Assembly: GCA_910588245.1 (NCBI GenBank)
Contig: CAJUQP010000021.1
Coordinates: 1 to 55,814, forward strand
Direction: 5' to 3'
Source of the DNA: an uncultured Muribaculaceae bacterium
GTDB taxonomy: Bacteria > Bacteroidota > Bacteroidia > Bacteroidales > Muribaculaceae
Length of the DNA stretch: 55,814 bases
In this document: one piece after another, positions 1 through 9,974 of the stretch
Layout of the letters: every line of letters starts with the position of its first letter
Position numbering within the stretch: the first letter of the stretch is position 1
Program-made: the position numbers and the translations under genes
Notes under the pieces: generated by a model
Databases searched by the model: none
Told to the model about the DNA's origin: nothing
Seen by the model: the letters and a program-made list of their open reading frames with translations, nothing else

Positions 1-20
1 AGGTTATGAACGGGCGCGAA

Positions 21-54
21 AAGAGGGTGCATCAGAATTTTGATACACCCTCTT
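21..54. repeat. 34-bp imperfect palindrome (terminator-like hairpin)
   Basis: The arms 21-34 and 41-54 pair with a single mismatch (30/45), around a short AATT-containing loop. The right arm is followed by TTCC, not a T run, so it is only terminator-like. It lies directly against the remaining part of the AAA-ATPase gene and supplies the in-frame stop (41-43) just before the conserved HLDL residues, which suggests it marks the breakpoint of a deletion or insertion. Confidence 0.7.
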
Positions 55-1357
55 CCATCTGGACCTGGTGAACTTCAACACAGAATCGCGCGAAGGTTTT
101 GAATCCATGCTCGAGGCAAGACTCTCACACTGGGAAAAGGATTACGGCATATCATCATCCGGCAATGATTTCGCACAACGTTTCCAGAATATCATACAAC
201 GCTCCGCGAAAATGACGGGACAGCAGGCAGTGATTCTTGTCGACGAATATGACAAACCTCTTGTCAACACTCTTCACGACAGCGCCCTCAATGAAACCTT
301 CCGCCAGATTCTGCGCCCCATCTACGCATGCCTCAAAGCCGCCGACCGCCATATATCGTTCGCAATGCTTACCGGAGTGACACGCTTCTCTCGCCTAAGC
401 ATATTCAGCGATATCAATAATCTTTTCGACATCTCACTCGACCCGAGGTTTGACGCGATCTGCGGCATAACCGAACAGGAGATGACTGACACATGCCGAC
501 CGGGCATCGAAAACCTCGCAAAAGCATACGGCATATCGTACAGAGATGGCCTCAATCTTCTCAAGAAAAACTACGACGGATATCATTTCACCCATCCCTC
601 CCCCGACATCTACAACCCTTTCAGCCTACTCTCTGCTCTCGATTCATCAAGGATAAATCCATATTGGTTCGGAACCGGAACGCCTACTTTCCTGATCGAA
701 GCACTCCGTTCACGCCACAGTGACATACGCAGACTGCTCGACACGGAATCTTCCGAATATGAACTTTCAGAGGTAGAGGCAATATCATCAAACACCACCT
801 CTCTCCTTTTTCAGACAGGATATCTCACTATAAAAGGGATCGACAGAGAAACTGGTGACTACCGTCTCGGCATTCCGAATCTGGAGGTTGAACAAGGACT
901 CTTCAGGGGTATGCTTCCAATATTCTCAGGAACACCAGGTGAAGATTCATCAGAATTCATCCGCTCTTTATCAGCCTTCCTTAAGGAGGGAGACCCTGAA
1001 AACGCGCTTGAGATACTGCGGTCATTCCTTGCCGATATCCCCTATCATCTCTCTGGCAACAAGCCGGAGATATATTTCGAGAATAATCTTTACATCATCT
1101 TCAAGATGCTCGGATTCAGGGCAAGTACCGAATACACCACCTCGGCGGGACGTATCGACATCTTGGTCAAGACCGGAGATTTCGTCTATATCATGGAACT
1201 GAAGCTTGACGGCACTCCACATCAGGCCCTTGATCAGATCATGGATAAAGGCTACTATCTCCCTTTCCTTGGCAGCGGGAAGAAAATCGTATGCATCGGA
1301 ATAAATTTCTCGAAGAAAACAAGAAACATCGACCAATGGATTATCACCTCTGTATGA
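44..1357 (+). pseudogene. 5'-truncated AAA-ATPase-like / PD-(D/E)XK nuclease family protein
   Basis: The family has an N-terminal AAA-ATPase-like domain and a C-terminal PD-(D/E)XK nuclease-like domain; these proteins are common in Bacteroidales and their function is unknown. Here the reading frame enters from a stop at 41-43 straight into FHLDLVNFNT, which in intact relatives lies well inside the protein after the Walker A loop. The start called by position (GTG at 68) is therefore probably not a true start. Walker B is present (AVILVDEYDKPL, about residues 54-65 counted from the GTG), and the nuclease-like end carries GRIDILV followed by MELK. The P-loop region is missing. The 34-bp palindrome at 21-54 sits exactly where homology breaks off. 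It is most likely a decayed gene; a short translated remnant cannot be excluded. Confidence 0.75.
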
Positions 1358-1406
1358 TGGAATTAAGCTCTACTATCCAATACAGATGCAATAATCAGTT
1401 ATAACC

Positions 1407-3974
1407 ATGCACAAAAACTTTTCTTACATCGCAGGGGCCGCGCTCATCGCCGCGGCATCGCTGCAGGCGCAAGCCCGGCGCACGGAGTCGACCATCAACG
1501 ACAGCTGGGACTTCCGTATGCCTTACGACACAGTCTGGCAGAAGACCAACCTTCCCCACACCTACAATCTCGACGCCTATCAGGGACGCGACTATTATCA
1601 GGGGAAAGCGCTCTACCGCCGCAACCTCCGTCTTGACAGCATAGAACCGGGAAAGCGCTACTTCCTGAAGTTTGACGCGGCAAGCAAAGCCGCGGAAGTC
1701 ACCGTCAACGGAAAGAAAGCAGGTGAGCACGCCGGAGGCTACAGCGCATTCACCTTCGATGTGACTCCTCTTCTCCGGGAAGGGGACAACCTCATAGAGG
1801 TGACTGTAGACAACGGCCGCAAAGACATAACCCCGATCTCCGCAGACTTCACTTTCTGGGGAGGGATATACCGCGACGTTTGGCTCGTCACTACCCCCGA
1901 CATACATTTCAGCATGAGCGATCACGGCTCCGACGGAATCTTCATCTCCACCCCCTCCGTAAGCGAGAAAGAGGGAACGGTGGGCGTGCGCAGCAAGGTG
2001 ACCAACGATTCCCCGGAAAATGCGGTGCTTGAAGTGAGCAACACGCTCTATGATCCCGACGGCAAAGAGGTGCAGACAATGTCGCGCAAAATGAAGGTCA
2101 AGCCTGGTGCCACCGCAGATTTCTCCACATTGTCGAAACCAGTGTCGCATCCACGGCTCTGGAGCCCGGAATCCCCCGAACTTTATACAGTGAAGACAGT
2201 ATTGAAAGACGCGAAGACCGGGACCGTGCTCGACGAGCGTAGCCACAAGACCGCCTTCCGCTGGTTCTCTTTCTCCGGCGACAAGGGATTCTCGCTCAAT
2301 GGCAAACCATATAAACTCCGTGGAGTGAACCGCCATCAAGACCAGTGGCCCGTCGGGGTCGCCCTCCCCGATGAGGCACACCGCCGTGACATCCGCCTGA
2401 TGAAGGATATCGGCTGCAATTTCATACGCATAGCCCACTACCCCCAGGACGACGCCCTGCTCGACGCCTGCGATGAACTCGGGCTGCTCGCCTGGGAGGA
2501 GATCCCCATCGTAAACACCGTCTATGATACTCCCGGCTACAACGACAACTGCGAGACCAACCTCGTGGAGATGATCCGTCAGCACTACAACCACCCCAGC
2601 ATCATCCTCTGGGGCTACATGAATGAGATCCTGCTCACCACTCCCGGTCCCGACCGTAAGGAATGGCCGGAATTCCGCGACCGCATAGTAGGCCTCGCCA
2701 ACCGTCTCGAGAAGAGGCTCAAGGAGGAGGATCCGTCGCGCAACAGTGCTATGGCCTTCAACATGTCCAACCTCTACAACGAGATAGGTCTCAACCTTGA
2801 GGATGTGGCCGGATGGAATCTCTATCATGGTTGGTATGTCGGGAAGCTACCCGATTTCGACGCATTCTGCGAAGACCAGCACCGCCGCTACCCCGACCAC
2901 CCGTTCATCATCAGCGAATGGGGAGCGGGAAGCGACAGACGCATACATTCCCTGAATCCGCGCCAGTTCGATTTCGACATCGAATACCAGCAAAAGTATA
3001 TCGAACACTATCTCCCTTTCATCGAGCGCACAGACTATATAGCAGGATCCTCCTACTGGAACTTCATAGACTTCAATGTGGCCGCACGTCAGGAATCAAT
3101 GCCCCGCGTCAACAACAAAGGACTTTTCTACAATGACCGCACACCCAAGGATGTGGCCTATTATTTCAAGGCAATGTGGCGTGATGACGAACCTGTGGTG
3201 AGGATAGCCTCGCGTGACTGGGCACACCGCACCGGTGATCCGCAGGCTACACAACAGATAAAGGTCTATGCCAACACTCCCGAAGTCGAGCTTCTGGTAA
3301 ACGGAAGAAGCGTCGGCTCAAAGAAAACCGACAACTGCCAGGCGATTTTCGACGTGATGCTCCCCGAAGGGGAGTCCGCTTTATCAGCCACAGGCACTCT
3401 CGACGGAAAGACGGCCACCGATGCCATGGCAATCACCCTGTCGGCAATCCCCGATCCTTCACGCGATGAGTTTGCCGTGAATGTCGGTGGCAACGTGTTC
3501 TTCACCTCCGACCTTACCGGACTCACCTGGCTGCCCGACCGTAAATACACCACGGAGGACGGATGGGGATACCTGAAAGGTGAACCTCGCCGCACTACCT
3601 CCGAGATATTCGGCACCGTCGACGGCCCCCTATATCAGGCGTGGCTTCAGGGCCCCGTGTCATACCGGATCGACGCAGCTCCGGGAGAATACGAGATTGA
3701 GTTGCTTATGGCCGACATATCTCGTCCGGCGAAACAGCTTGCAAACCTTCTGGGGCAGAGCGACGGAGAGAAGACCACTGATGCCGCCAGATTTGACGTC
3801 AGGATCTGCGGAGAGATGGTAGAGAAAGACTTCTCCCCCGCCGACGGCGAACGCTTCCACACAGCCTTCAAGCGCCGCTACAAGGTGAATGCCACCGACG
3901 GTATAATCACCGTCGAACTCGTACCCCTTCAGGGTGAGCCCACACTCGCAGCCCTAAAGCTTCGCCGCCTCTGA
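1407..3974 (+). CDS. Glycoside hydrolase family 2 (beta-galactosidase-like), secreted
   Basis: Exported glycosidase of 855 residues, probably periplasmic. A signal peptide (about residues 1-23, ending LQAQA) is followed by a GH2 sugar-binding domain (about 45-165), an immunoglobulin-like domain (about 170-285) and a TIM barrel (about 290-590). The acid/base is expected at E407 (GYMNEIL) and the nucleophile at E504 (ISEWGAGS), both in the right context. The C-terminal part (about 600-855) looks like a DUF4982-type domain plus a malectin/carbohydrate-binding-like domain, as in many Bacteroidales GH2 enzymes. The substrate cannot be read from sequence; beta-galactoside, beta-mannoside or beta-glucuronide are all possible, with galactoside the usual default. 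No SusC/D pair is adjacent. The gene is convergent with the pyrophosphatase, with a terminator between them. Confidence 0.9.
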   Translation: MHKNFSYIAGAALIAAASLQAQARRTESTINDSWDFRMPYDTVWQKTNLPHTYNLDAYQGRDYYQGKALYRRNLRLDSIEPGKRYFLKFDAASKAAEVTVNGKKAGEHAGGYSAFTFDVTPLLREGDNLIEVTVDNGRKDITPISADFTFWGGIYRDVWLVTTPDIHFSMSDHGSDGIFISTPSVSEKEGTVGVRSKVTNDSPENAVLEVSNTLYDPDGKEVQTMSRKMKVKPGATADFSTLSKPVSHPRLWSPESPELYTVKTVLKDAKTGTVLDERSHKTAFRWFSFSGDKGFSLNGKPYKLRGVNRHQDQWPVGVALPDEAHRRDIRLMKDIGCNFIRIAHYPQDDALLDACDELGLLAWEEIPIVNTVYDTPGYNDNCETNLVEMIRQHYNHPSIILWGYMNEILLTTPGPDRKEWPEFRDRIVGLANRLEKRLKEEDPSRNSAMAFNMSNLYNEIGLNLEDVAGWNLYHGWYVGKLPDFDAFCEDQHRRYPDHPFIISEWGAGSDRRIHSLNPRQFDFDIEYQQKYIEHYLPFIERTDYIAGSSYWNFIDFNVAARQESMPRVNNKGLFYNDRTPKDVAYYFKAMWRDDEPVVRIASRDWAHRTGDPQATQQIKVYANTPEVELLVNGRSVGSKKTDNCQAIFDVMLPEGESALSATGTLDGKTATDAMAITLSAIPDPSRDEFAVNVGGNVFFTSDLTGLTWLPDRKYTTEDGWGYLKGEPRRTTSEIFGTVDGPLYQAWLQGPVSYRIDAAPGEYEIELLMADISRPAKQLANLLGQSDGEKTTDAARFDVRICGEMVEKDFSPADGERFHTAFKRRYKVNATDGIITVELVPLQGEPTLAALKLRRL

Positions 3975-4006
3975 CAAAGAACAACAAGCTCCAATAAAAA
4001 AACACG

Positions 4007-4039
4007 GGGGGATTGAAGTCTTCGCGACTTCAATCCCCC
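4007..4039. terminator. Bidirectional hairpin between GH2 and hppA
   Basis: A perfect 14-bp stem pairs 4007-4020 with 4026-4039 around the loop TTCGC. It has an A-rich flank on the left (3997-4002) and a short T run on the right, so it could stop transcription from both convergent genes. Confidence 0.85.
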
Positions 4040-4126
4040 TTGGGTTTAGGTCAGTTCGTATGTGTGTTGCGAACGTGATGCCTTATTGCCGTAATTAGCT
4101 GCGACAGCCGTAACAAGGCCGGATTG

Positions 4127-6319
4127 TCAGAACAGCGACCAGGCTACTGTCAGACCGGCCATCACGATAGCCACCATCGACATAAGTTTGATAAGGATGT
4201 TGAGCGACGGACCGGATGTATCCTTGAAAGGATCGCCTACGGTGTCGCCAACGACTGTGGCTTTGTGCACTTCGGAACCTTTGCCACCGAAATTGCCTTC
4301 CTCCACATATTTCTTGGCATTGTCCCACGCACCTCCGGCATTGGCCATGAAGATGGCGAGCACGAATCCGGCCGACAGACCGCCGGTCAAAAGGCCGATC
4401 ACTCCGGGAACACCGAAAATCACACCGGTGAGAATCGGAACAATGATTGCAAGAACAGAGGGGAATACCATCTCCTGCTGTGCGCCCTTAGTGGAAATCT
4501 TCACGCAACGGGCATAATCGGGTTCTGTCTTTCCTTCGAGGATACCCTTGATCTCGCGGAACTGTCGGCGTACCTCCTCGACCATATGGGCGGCGGCCCG
4601 GCCTACGGCGTTCATAGTGAGACCACAGAAAAGGAATGCCATCATCGAGCCGATAAACATGCCGGAAAGCACCTTCGGACTCATGAGGTTGACCTCGAAA
4701 TACTGCATGAAATCTGTGAACGAAGCCTGATGGATGTCGACAGCCTTGTCGCCGATCTGGATGAATGTCTCCCCGAGACGTGCCAGACCGATGCGGATCT
4801 CCTCAATGTAGGAGGCAAGCAACGCAAGACCCGTGAGGGCAGCCGAACCGATGGCGAAGCCTTTGCCCGTGGCGGCGGTAGTATTTCCCAGCGAGTCGAG
4901 GGCGTCAGTGCGCTTACGCACCTGCTCGCCAAGGCCCGACATCTCGGCATTGCCGCCGGCATTGTCGGCGATGGGGCCGTAAGCGTCGGTGGCGAGGGTA
5001 ATGCCAAGAGTGGAAAGCATGCCGACTGCGGCGATACCGATACCATAGAGACCCATTCCGACGTTGGTGAAATCAAGACCGGAAGCGAACCAGTAGCTGA
5101 GGATAATTCCGCACACGACGGCGATGACGGGCACGGCTGTCGACACCATGCCGAGGCCGATACCGGAGATGATCACCGTGGCCGGGCCGGTCGTGCCACT
5201 CTCAGAGAGTTTCTGCGTCGGCTTGTACGACTGCGAGGTGTAATATTCTGTAGCGCGTCCGATCACTATGCCGACAATAAGACCTACGACAACAGAGCAT
5301 CCGATGAGCGCCCAGTTGGTGATTCCCAGACACCACAGGATAAGGAACGTGGCTCCGACGATAAGCACGGAGCTGAGGTTTGTGCCGAACGAGAGGGCTC
5401 CGAGAAGCTGACGCATGTTGGCGTCTTCCTTCGTACGCACACAGAAGATTCCGACAATCGAGAGCAGGATGCCTACAGCGGCGATAAGCATCGGGGCAAG
5501 AACTGCCTTAAACTGCATCGACTCGTCGCCGGCGTTCATGAATGCCGCGGCTCCCAGGGCTGCCGTAGCGAGGATAGAGCCGCAGTACGACTCATAGAGA
5601 TCGGCGCCCATACCGGCCACGTCGCCAACGTTGTCGCCAACGTTGTCGGCGATGGTGGCGGGATTGCGTGGATCATCCTCGGGGATACCGGCCTCGACTT
5701 TACCGACAAGGTCGGCGCCGACATCGGCTGCCTTAGTGTAGATACCTCCCCCGACACGTGCGAACAGAGCCTGTGTGGAGGCGCCCATGCCGAAGGTGAG
5801 CATTGTCGTAGTGATCATCGTGAGCTTCTGCGGGCCGGTGGTCTCTACGAAATAGTCAAGGATAAGATACCAGAAAGAGATGTCGAGAAGGCCGAGACCC
5901 ACTACGACAAGACCCATTACGGCTCCTGAGCGGAAGGCCACCTTCAGGCCGCCGTCAAGACTCTCGCGGGCGGCGTTGGCCGTGCGGGCCGAAGCATTGG
6001 TGGCGGTACGCATTCCGAGATAGCCGGCGAGACCCGAGAAGAAGCCGCCGGTGAGGAATGCCACGGGCACCCACGCGTTCTGCAGCTGGAATCCGTAGGC
6101 CATGATCGCGAAGATCACGGCAAGGACGATGAACACGATCCCGACAATCTTATACTGCTGCCGGAGATAAGACATGGCCCCCACTCTGACGTGGGAGGCG
6201 ATTCGCGCCATGCGCTCCGTACCCTCGCTCTCCTTCATCATCTTCACGTAGAAGAAACGTGCGAAGACGAGCGCGACAATGGAAGCTGCAGGCACAAGCC
6301 AGAACAATTGATTTTCCAT
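4127..6319 (-). CDS. hppA: Membrane-bound cation-pumping pyrophosphatase
   Basis: Integral membrane pyrophosphatase of 730 residues that couples PPi hydrolysis to export of Na+ and/or H+ across the inner membrane. It has about 16 hydrophobic segments. The catalytic signature PEDDPRNPATIADNVGDNVG is present, as are the later DAYGPIADNAGGNAEMSG motif and the C-terminal DTVGDPFKDTSGPSLN motif. In the potassium-dependence region the sequence is GNTTAATGKG; alanine rather than lysine at that position is the mark of K+-dependent enzymes, so K+ dependence is predicted. Relatives in Bacteroides are described as K+-dependent Na+/H+ pumps; whether this one pumps both ions is inference. It begins 28 bp after the end of the TPR protein gene on the same strand, so the two may be co-transcribed. 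Confidence 0.95.
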   Translation of the reverse strand: MENQLFWLVPAASIVALVFARFFYVKMMKESEGTERMARIASHVRVGAMSYLRQQYKIVGIVFIVLAVIFAIMAYGFQLQNAWVPVAFLTGGFFSGLAGYLGMRTATNASARTANAARESLDGGLKVAFRSGAVMGLVVVGLGLLDISFWYLILDYFVETTGPQKLTMITTTMLTFGMGASTQALFARVGGGIYTKAADVGADLVGKVEAGIPEDDPRNPATIADNVGDNVGDVAGMGADLYESYCGSILATAALGAAAFMNAGDESMQFKAVLAPMLIAAVGILLSIVGIFCVRTKEDANMRQLLGALSFGTNLSSVLIVGATFLILWCLGITNWALIGCSVVVGLIVGIVIGRATEYYTSQSYKPTQKLSESGTTGPATVIISGIGLGMVSTAVPVIAVVCGIILSYWFASGLDFTNVGMGLYGIGIAAVGMLSTLGITLATDAYGPIADNAGGNAEMSGLGEQVRKRTDALDSLGNTTAATGKGFAIGSAALTGLALLASYIEEIRIGLARLGETFIQIGDKAVDIHQASFTDFMQYFEVNLMSPKVLSGMFIGSMMAFLFCGLTMNAVGRAAAHMVEEVRRQFREIKGILEGKTEPDYARCVKISTKGAQQEMVFPSVLAIIVPILTGVIFGVPGVIGLLTGGLSAGFVLAIFMANAGGAWDNAKKYVEEGNFGGKGSEVHKATVVGDTVGDPFKDTSGPSLNILIKLMSMVAIVMAGLTVAWSLF

Positions 6320-6347
6320 GATGTCAGTTGGTTTTAAATTATTATTG

Positions 6348-7793
6348 TTAACTGTTGGTTTTTCCTGTTTTGCCGTATTCCGTCCCGTTGCGTAGGTCGA
6401 GAGTGCCCGACGGCTTGCCGTCGTTAAGCATCTCTTCCATGTATTTGTTGAGACGTTCGTTCTCTTTCTTGAGGTCGTGGCATTGCTGACGGAGATTGAA
6501 ATGACGCCTGTAAAGCACCATCAGGAGCACCGCGAGCACGAGCATGGCGGCAAGGACAATGGTTATGAGTTTCTGTCCCGAGCGCAGTTCAGAGTCGCGC
6601 TTCTCCACCTCCAGCTTCGTGTTCTCCTTTTTCAGGTTATTGATATCGTATCTGATATGGAGTTCGCGATACGCCTCTTCGCTGTTCTGCTCAAGCTGCC
6701 GCTGCTGCATTGCGTTACACTCACGGAGCGCCTCAAGGAGAGTCTTCTGGTCGCCGACCGAATCCGCAGCCTCCACAAGCTGCTGCATAAGTTCGGTATG
6801 GATATTACGGTCTTCGTTTCTGGCTATGGCAGCCTTGATTTTAGGTATCGCCTCACCATATCGATGTTCGGCCATCAGCCTGTAGACAACCGGGCGCCCC
6901 GTCTCATAGAAGTCTTCCCTTATATTCTTGTCTTTCTCAGCCAACATGGCGCATTTCGTGTAATAGTCTTTCACTTCATCGAGTGTCAGACATTTATAGT
7001 TGCGCAATATCCTGCGGTAGCAGATGTAATAATTCCGGCTGTAATCCTTGTATTGGCGACCGGCTTCTTTGTTCTTCTTCTCCAGTTTTCCTATCACGTC
7101 CAGCAGCTCCTTGTCGGCTTCTATTGCCTTCTTGCAGTTGCCGTTCTGGGTATGGGTTATTGCTGCCGTGGTATAGAACAGGTTACGGATATAATAACGG
7201 TTCTCTGGCAGCTTCTTGATCATGTTCTCAAGCCTGGTGACATATTCAAGATACAGATTGTTCTTGGCAGACTTCCCGAGAAAGATGACAACCCTGTAGA
7301 GGTCGAGGATATCCTGATAAAGGTCGCCTGTCGGTATCATGTCGGCCCGGGCATATTTAAGGAGAGCCTTCTGATACTCCGAATCGGGAATATATGTCAC
7401 TTCGTTGATCGCACGCATCACGTTGACAAAAAGCTGCGCGCCCTTCCTGTCATCCCTGTCGTCAAGCTTCTCAGCCTCGATCACGAGTGCCCGGAGCGCG
7501 GCATCGTCTTTTTTCTGCAACACGGCAAGCTGGAGAATGAAATCCTGTATCACCTCCTGATTGTCGATACGCTCGGCCAGATTGAGCACCTCACGGCCGA
7601 TCGTGGCCTGATCATCATTTTCAGAGGCATCATAGACGTCAAGAAGCACCTTTAGGCTGTCGGACGCCGAGGTGCAATCGGAGAGTCCTTGCCGTAAGCG
7701 CTGGGCAAGGCCGGGAACCGCCGCCTCCATGGAGGTGGGAAGAAAGAGGCTTATTAAAGCGACTGTCGAGAAGATAATTCTTGTAAATTTCAC
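6348..7793 (-). CDS. Periplasmic TPR protein with C-terminal membrane anchor and coiled coil
   Basis: An uncharacterised membrane protein of about 481 residues. The frame is open up to 7856, but a -7 promoter box (TACTTTTG, 7823-7830) lies inside that extension, so I place the start at the GTG at 7793, giving VKFTRIIFSTVALISLFLPT as signal peptide. An alpha-helical TPR-like region follows, then a coiled coil (DINNLKKENTKLEVEKRDSE), one membrane segment (LITIVLAAMLVLAVLLMVLY) and about 60 cytoplasmic residues with a second coiled coil. The layout resembles the membrane-tethered TPR-HTH regulators of Bacteroidales, such as the 10162 gene here, but no helix-turn-helix is visible, so it may be a regulator that has lost or never had its DNA-binding end. 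It lies upstream of hppA on the same strand. The domain picture is fairly secure; the function is unknown. Confidence 0.75.
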   Translation of the reverse strand: MKFTRIIFSTVALISLFLPTSMEAAVPGLAQRLRQGLSDCTSASDSLKVLLDVYDASENDDQATIGREVLNLAERIDNQEVIQDFILQLAVLQKKDDAALRALVIEAEKLDDRDDRKGAQLFVNVMRAINEVTYIPDSEYQKALLKYARADMIPTGDLYQDILDLYRVVIFLGKSAKNNLYLEYVTRLENMIKKLPENRYYIRNLFYTTAAITHTQNGNCKKAIEADKELLDVIGKLEKKNKEAGRQYKDYSRNYYICYRRILRNYKCLTLDEVKDYYTKCAMLAEKDKNIREDFYETGRPVVYRLMAEHRYGEAIPKIKAAIARNEDRNIHTELMQQLVEAADSVGDQKTLLEALRECNAMQQRQLEQNSEEAYRELHIRYDINNLKKENTKLEVEKRDSELRSGQKLITIVLAAMLVLAVLLMVLYRRHFNLRQQCHDLKKENERLNKYMEEMLNDGKPSGTLDLRNGTEYGKTGKTNS

Positions 7794-7822
7794 TTTAGAT
7801 ATGATATAGTTTGACTGATATG

Positions 7823-7830
7823 CAAAAGTA
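7823..7830 (-). promoter_or_regulatory. Bacteroidetes -7 box for the TPR protein gene
   Basis: TACTTTTG (followed by CA) matches TANNTTTG. No clear -33 TTTG is seen at the usual spacing. It lies about 30 bp upstream of the GTG start and decides against the longer reading frame. Confidence 0.55.
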
Positions 7831-7953
7831 GACATTTTTATCGGCATTACCTGCATCCCGGACGAAATAAATAGTCTCTCATATCATTTTTAGGCACTAT
7901 TTCCGCCTTTATCACCAATAACCTCTTCGCACGTCGTCATTTCAGCGGCGAAA

Positions 7954-9843
7954 TCATGAAGTGCGGGCGCGCACCTCATCGACATCCTTTATGCCCGATA
8001 TGTGGCTCACTATCTTCTGAAGTTCGGTATAGGAGTGTACTCCAAACGAAATGTCGATGGTCACGATCGAGTCGATAGTGGAGGAATTATAGGAGTCTAT
8101 GCAAAGATTAAGCTTATTGGATATGCTGTCGACAAGATCGAGAAACAGATGGTAGCGGTCTACGGCCTTTACTGTCACCGTGACGGGATAGAGCGTGCCG
8201 TCGGGGACGAAGTCCACACTCTCGATATCGTCGCCAAACTGGGAAGCGAGCCTTATCACGGCAGGACAGTCGCGCTTATGGATGCTGAGGGTGCCGTCTT
8301 GCTCGCGGAATCCTATCACCTCCTCCCCGGGTATTGGGTGGCACACCGGACAACGTCTGAAAGGTGGCCGGGGAAGCGAGTCAAGATAATCGGTGATGGC
8401 CTTCTTGGCCTTATAGGTCACCACAGACTCCAGGCGGTCGGCGGTGGGGTGCACGCTGTCGTCGGCAAACACATGCACCACGTCGCCCCTCCGGAGCGGA
8501 GCCTTGATCGACGACAGGAAGCCGTTGACACGTGCGTATTTGGCATGATTGCCGAGATTCTCGCTTATCTCATAGGCGAAATCCAGGCACGATGATTTCT
8601 GTGGGAGCACCACAGCTTTCCCTTTCGGAGTGAAGACCATGATATCGTCGTTGTAGAAGGAAGCTGTGACCTGCTCCATGAAATCTATTCCGCAGGAGTG
8701 GGCTCCCAACGCGCACGCATGACTGTTGATCTCCCGCAGCGACCCGCGGAATTTCTCGAGCCATAGCCCTATGGTGTGCCTTCCGCTGTCCGACATGTAG
8801 CCGAGGCATGAATTGCGGGCCATGGTCTCGCTTGTGATGTGCACTTCCTGCCAGCGTCCGAAGTCGGCGAGAAGTTTCATATGGAAACTCTGATAGCCGT
8901 TCTCTTTCGGCGAGTCGATATAGTTGGATATGCCTCCGGGTTTCTCCTTGAATCTATCGGTGAGTATGGAATAGATGCGCAGGGCGATGGCCTTCTCGTC
9001 GCCGCCGGGAGGAGTCTTATAGATCACATCGGTGAAATGGCGGTATTTCAGATGGTTGAAATCGTCGCCGAATTTCCTCATCTTTCGCCACACGCTGTAT
9101 GGCTGCCGGTATTCCACCACGACATCAGCCATGATCCCGGCCTCGGCGAGGGTCCCCTCGAGCTGCCGGCGGAAGCGTTCGAGGCGCTCCGACTGTTGCC
9201 GGCGGTCGTTTTCGATAAGCTTGCTGATCTCCTCGAAATCATGGGGACAGCGGAAGCGGAAGCTAAGGTTCTCGAGTTCGGTCTTCACGTGGTAGAGGCC
9301 CAGACGGTTGGCGAGAGGGGCATAGAAATAGTCGGTCTCCCCGGCGATCTTCATCTGTTTGTCAGGACGCATCGACGACAGGGTGCGCATATTGTGCAGA
9401 CGGTCGGCGAGTTTGACCATAATAGGTCTGATGTCGGTATGGATGGAGTCAAGGATCTGGCGGAAATTATCTACCTGACGGCTCATCTCATAGTTTTTCT
9501 TCTCCTTCTTAGTGAGCACATCGACGAGGAAGGCCACGTCGTCGCCAAAACGGGCGCGGATCTCCCCGATGGGATGGGGAGTGTCTTCCACCACATCATG
9601 CAGGAAAGCTGCGATCACCGAGTTGACGTCGAGATGAAGTTCCTCTGCGGCGATATTCGCCACCGCCACAGGATGAAGGATATAAGGTTCTCCCGTCTTC
9701 CTGACCTGCGGGGCATGGGCCTCGCGGGCCAGCCCGAAAGCGTCTTTCAGCCGTCGCATATCGGCCTCCGACGTGCGATGCTCCATGATGTCGAACACGT
9801 GCTGCGCACGCTCGTCGATTATCCTTTCATAATCTGTCTGCAT
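7954..9843 (-). CDS. RelA/SpoT-family (p)ppGpp enzyme, synthetase site divergent
   Basis: Long RSH protein, 629 residues from the ATG at 9843. The frame extends to a TTG at 9879, but a good promoter (9877-9907) overlaps that extension. Domains in order: HD hydrolase with HD at residues 82-83 (LHDVVEDT) and the ADRLHNMRTL motif; a synthetase-like region (YSVWRKM, then NYIDSPKENGYQSFHM and EVHIT); TGS (about 380-450); a CPVC...HKRDC zinc-finger-like segment; and a C-terminal ACT domain. The hydrolase residues look intact. In the synthetase the usual DxxAxR stretch reads DVIYKT, and the RxK element before YSVWRK is not clear, so alarmone synthesis may be weak or absent. It could be the second, hydrolase-biased RSH found in many Bacteroidetes. 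Activity is inferred, not shown. Confidence 0.85.
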   Translation of the reverse strand: MQTDYERIIDERAQHVFDIMEHRTSEADMRRLKDAFGLAREAHAPQVRKTGEPYILHPVAVANIAAEELHLDVNSVIAAFLHDVVEDTPHPIGEIRARFGDDVAFLVDVLTKKEKKNYEMSRQVDNFRQILDSIHTDIRPIMVKLADRLHNMRTLSSMRPDKQMKIAGETDYFYAPLANRLGLYHVKTELENLSFRFRCPHDFEEISKLIENDRRQQSERLERFRRQLEGTLAEAGIMADVVVEYRQPYSVWRKMRKFGDDFNHLKYRHFTDVIYKTPPGGDEKAIALRIYSILTDRFKEKPGGISNYIDSPKENGYQSFHMKLLADFGRWQEVHITSETMARNSCLGYMSDSGRHTIGLWLEKFRGSLREINSHACALGAHSCGIDFMEQVTASFYNDDIMVFTPKGKAVVLPQKSSCLDFAYEISENLGNHAKYARVNGFLSSIKAPLRRGDVVHVFADDSVHPTADRLESVVTYKAKKAITDYLDSLPRPPFRRCPVCHPIPGEEVIGFREQDGTLSIHKRDCPAVIRLASQFGDDIESVDFVPDGTLYPVTVTVKAVDRYHLFLDLVDSISNKLNLCIDSYNSSTIDSIVTIDISFGVHSYTELQKIVSHISGIKDVDEVRARTS

Positions 9844-9876
9844 AACTCCTGGGTATGTGTTGATGTGCTTATTCTG

Positions 9877-9907
9877 CAAATTTAACCATTCTCCGGGAAT
9901 AATGCAA
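9877..9907 (-). promoter_or_regulatory. Promoter for the RelA/SpoT gene
   Basis: Read leftward: TTG at 9905-9907, 20 bp, then TAAATTTG at 9877-9884, a close match to the Bacteroidetes TTTG/TANNTTTG promoter. Transcription would begin near 9870, leaving about 27 nt of leader before the ATG at 9843. Confidence 0.65.
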
Positions 9908-9974
9908 TATGTTTTTCAACACATGACGCTACCACAATGCCCCTCACCCCGCGAAGCCTCAGCTGCGTAGCTCT

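Noticed and set aside
4124..5929. 601-residue open frame antisense to the pyrophosphatase gene
   Set aside because: It is a GC-driven shadow frame: low complexity, no start signal, no known domain, and the opposite strand encodes a complete, well-conserved protein.
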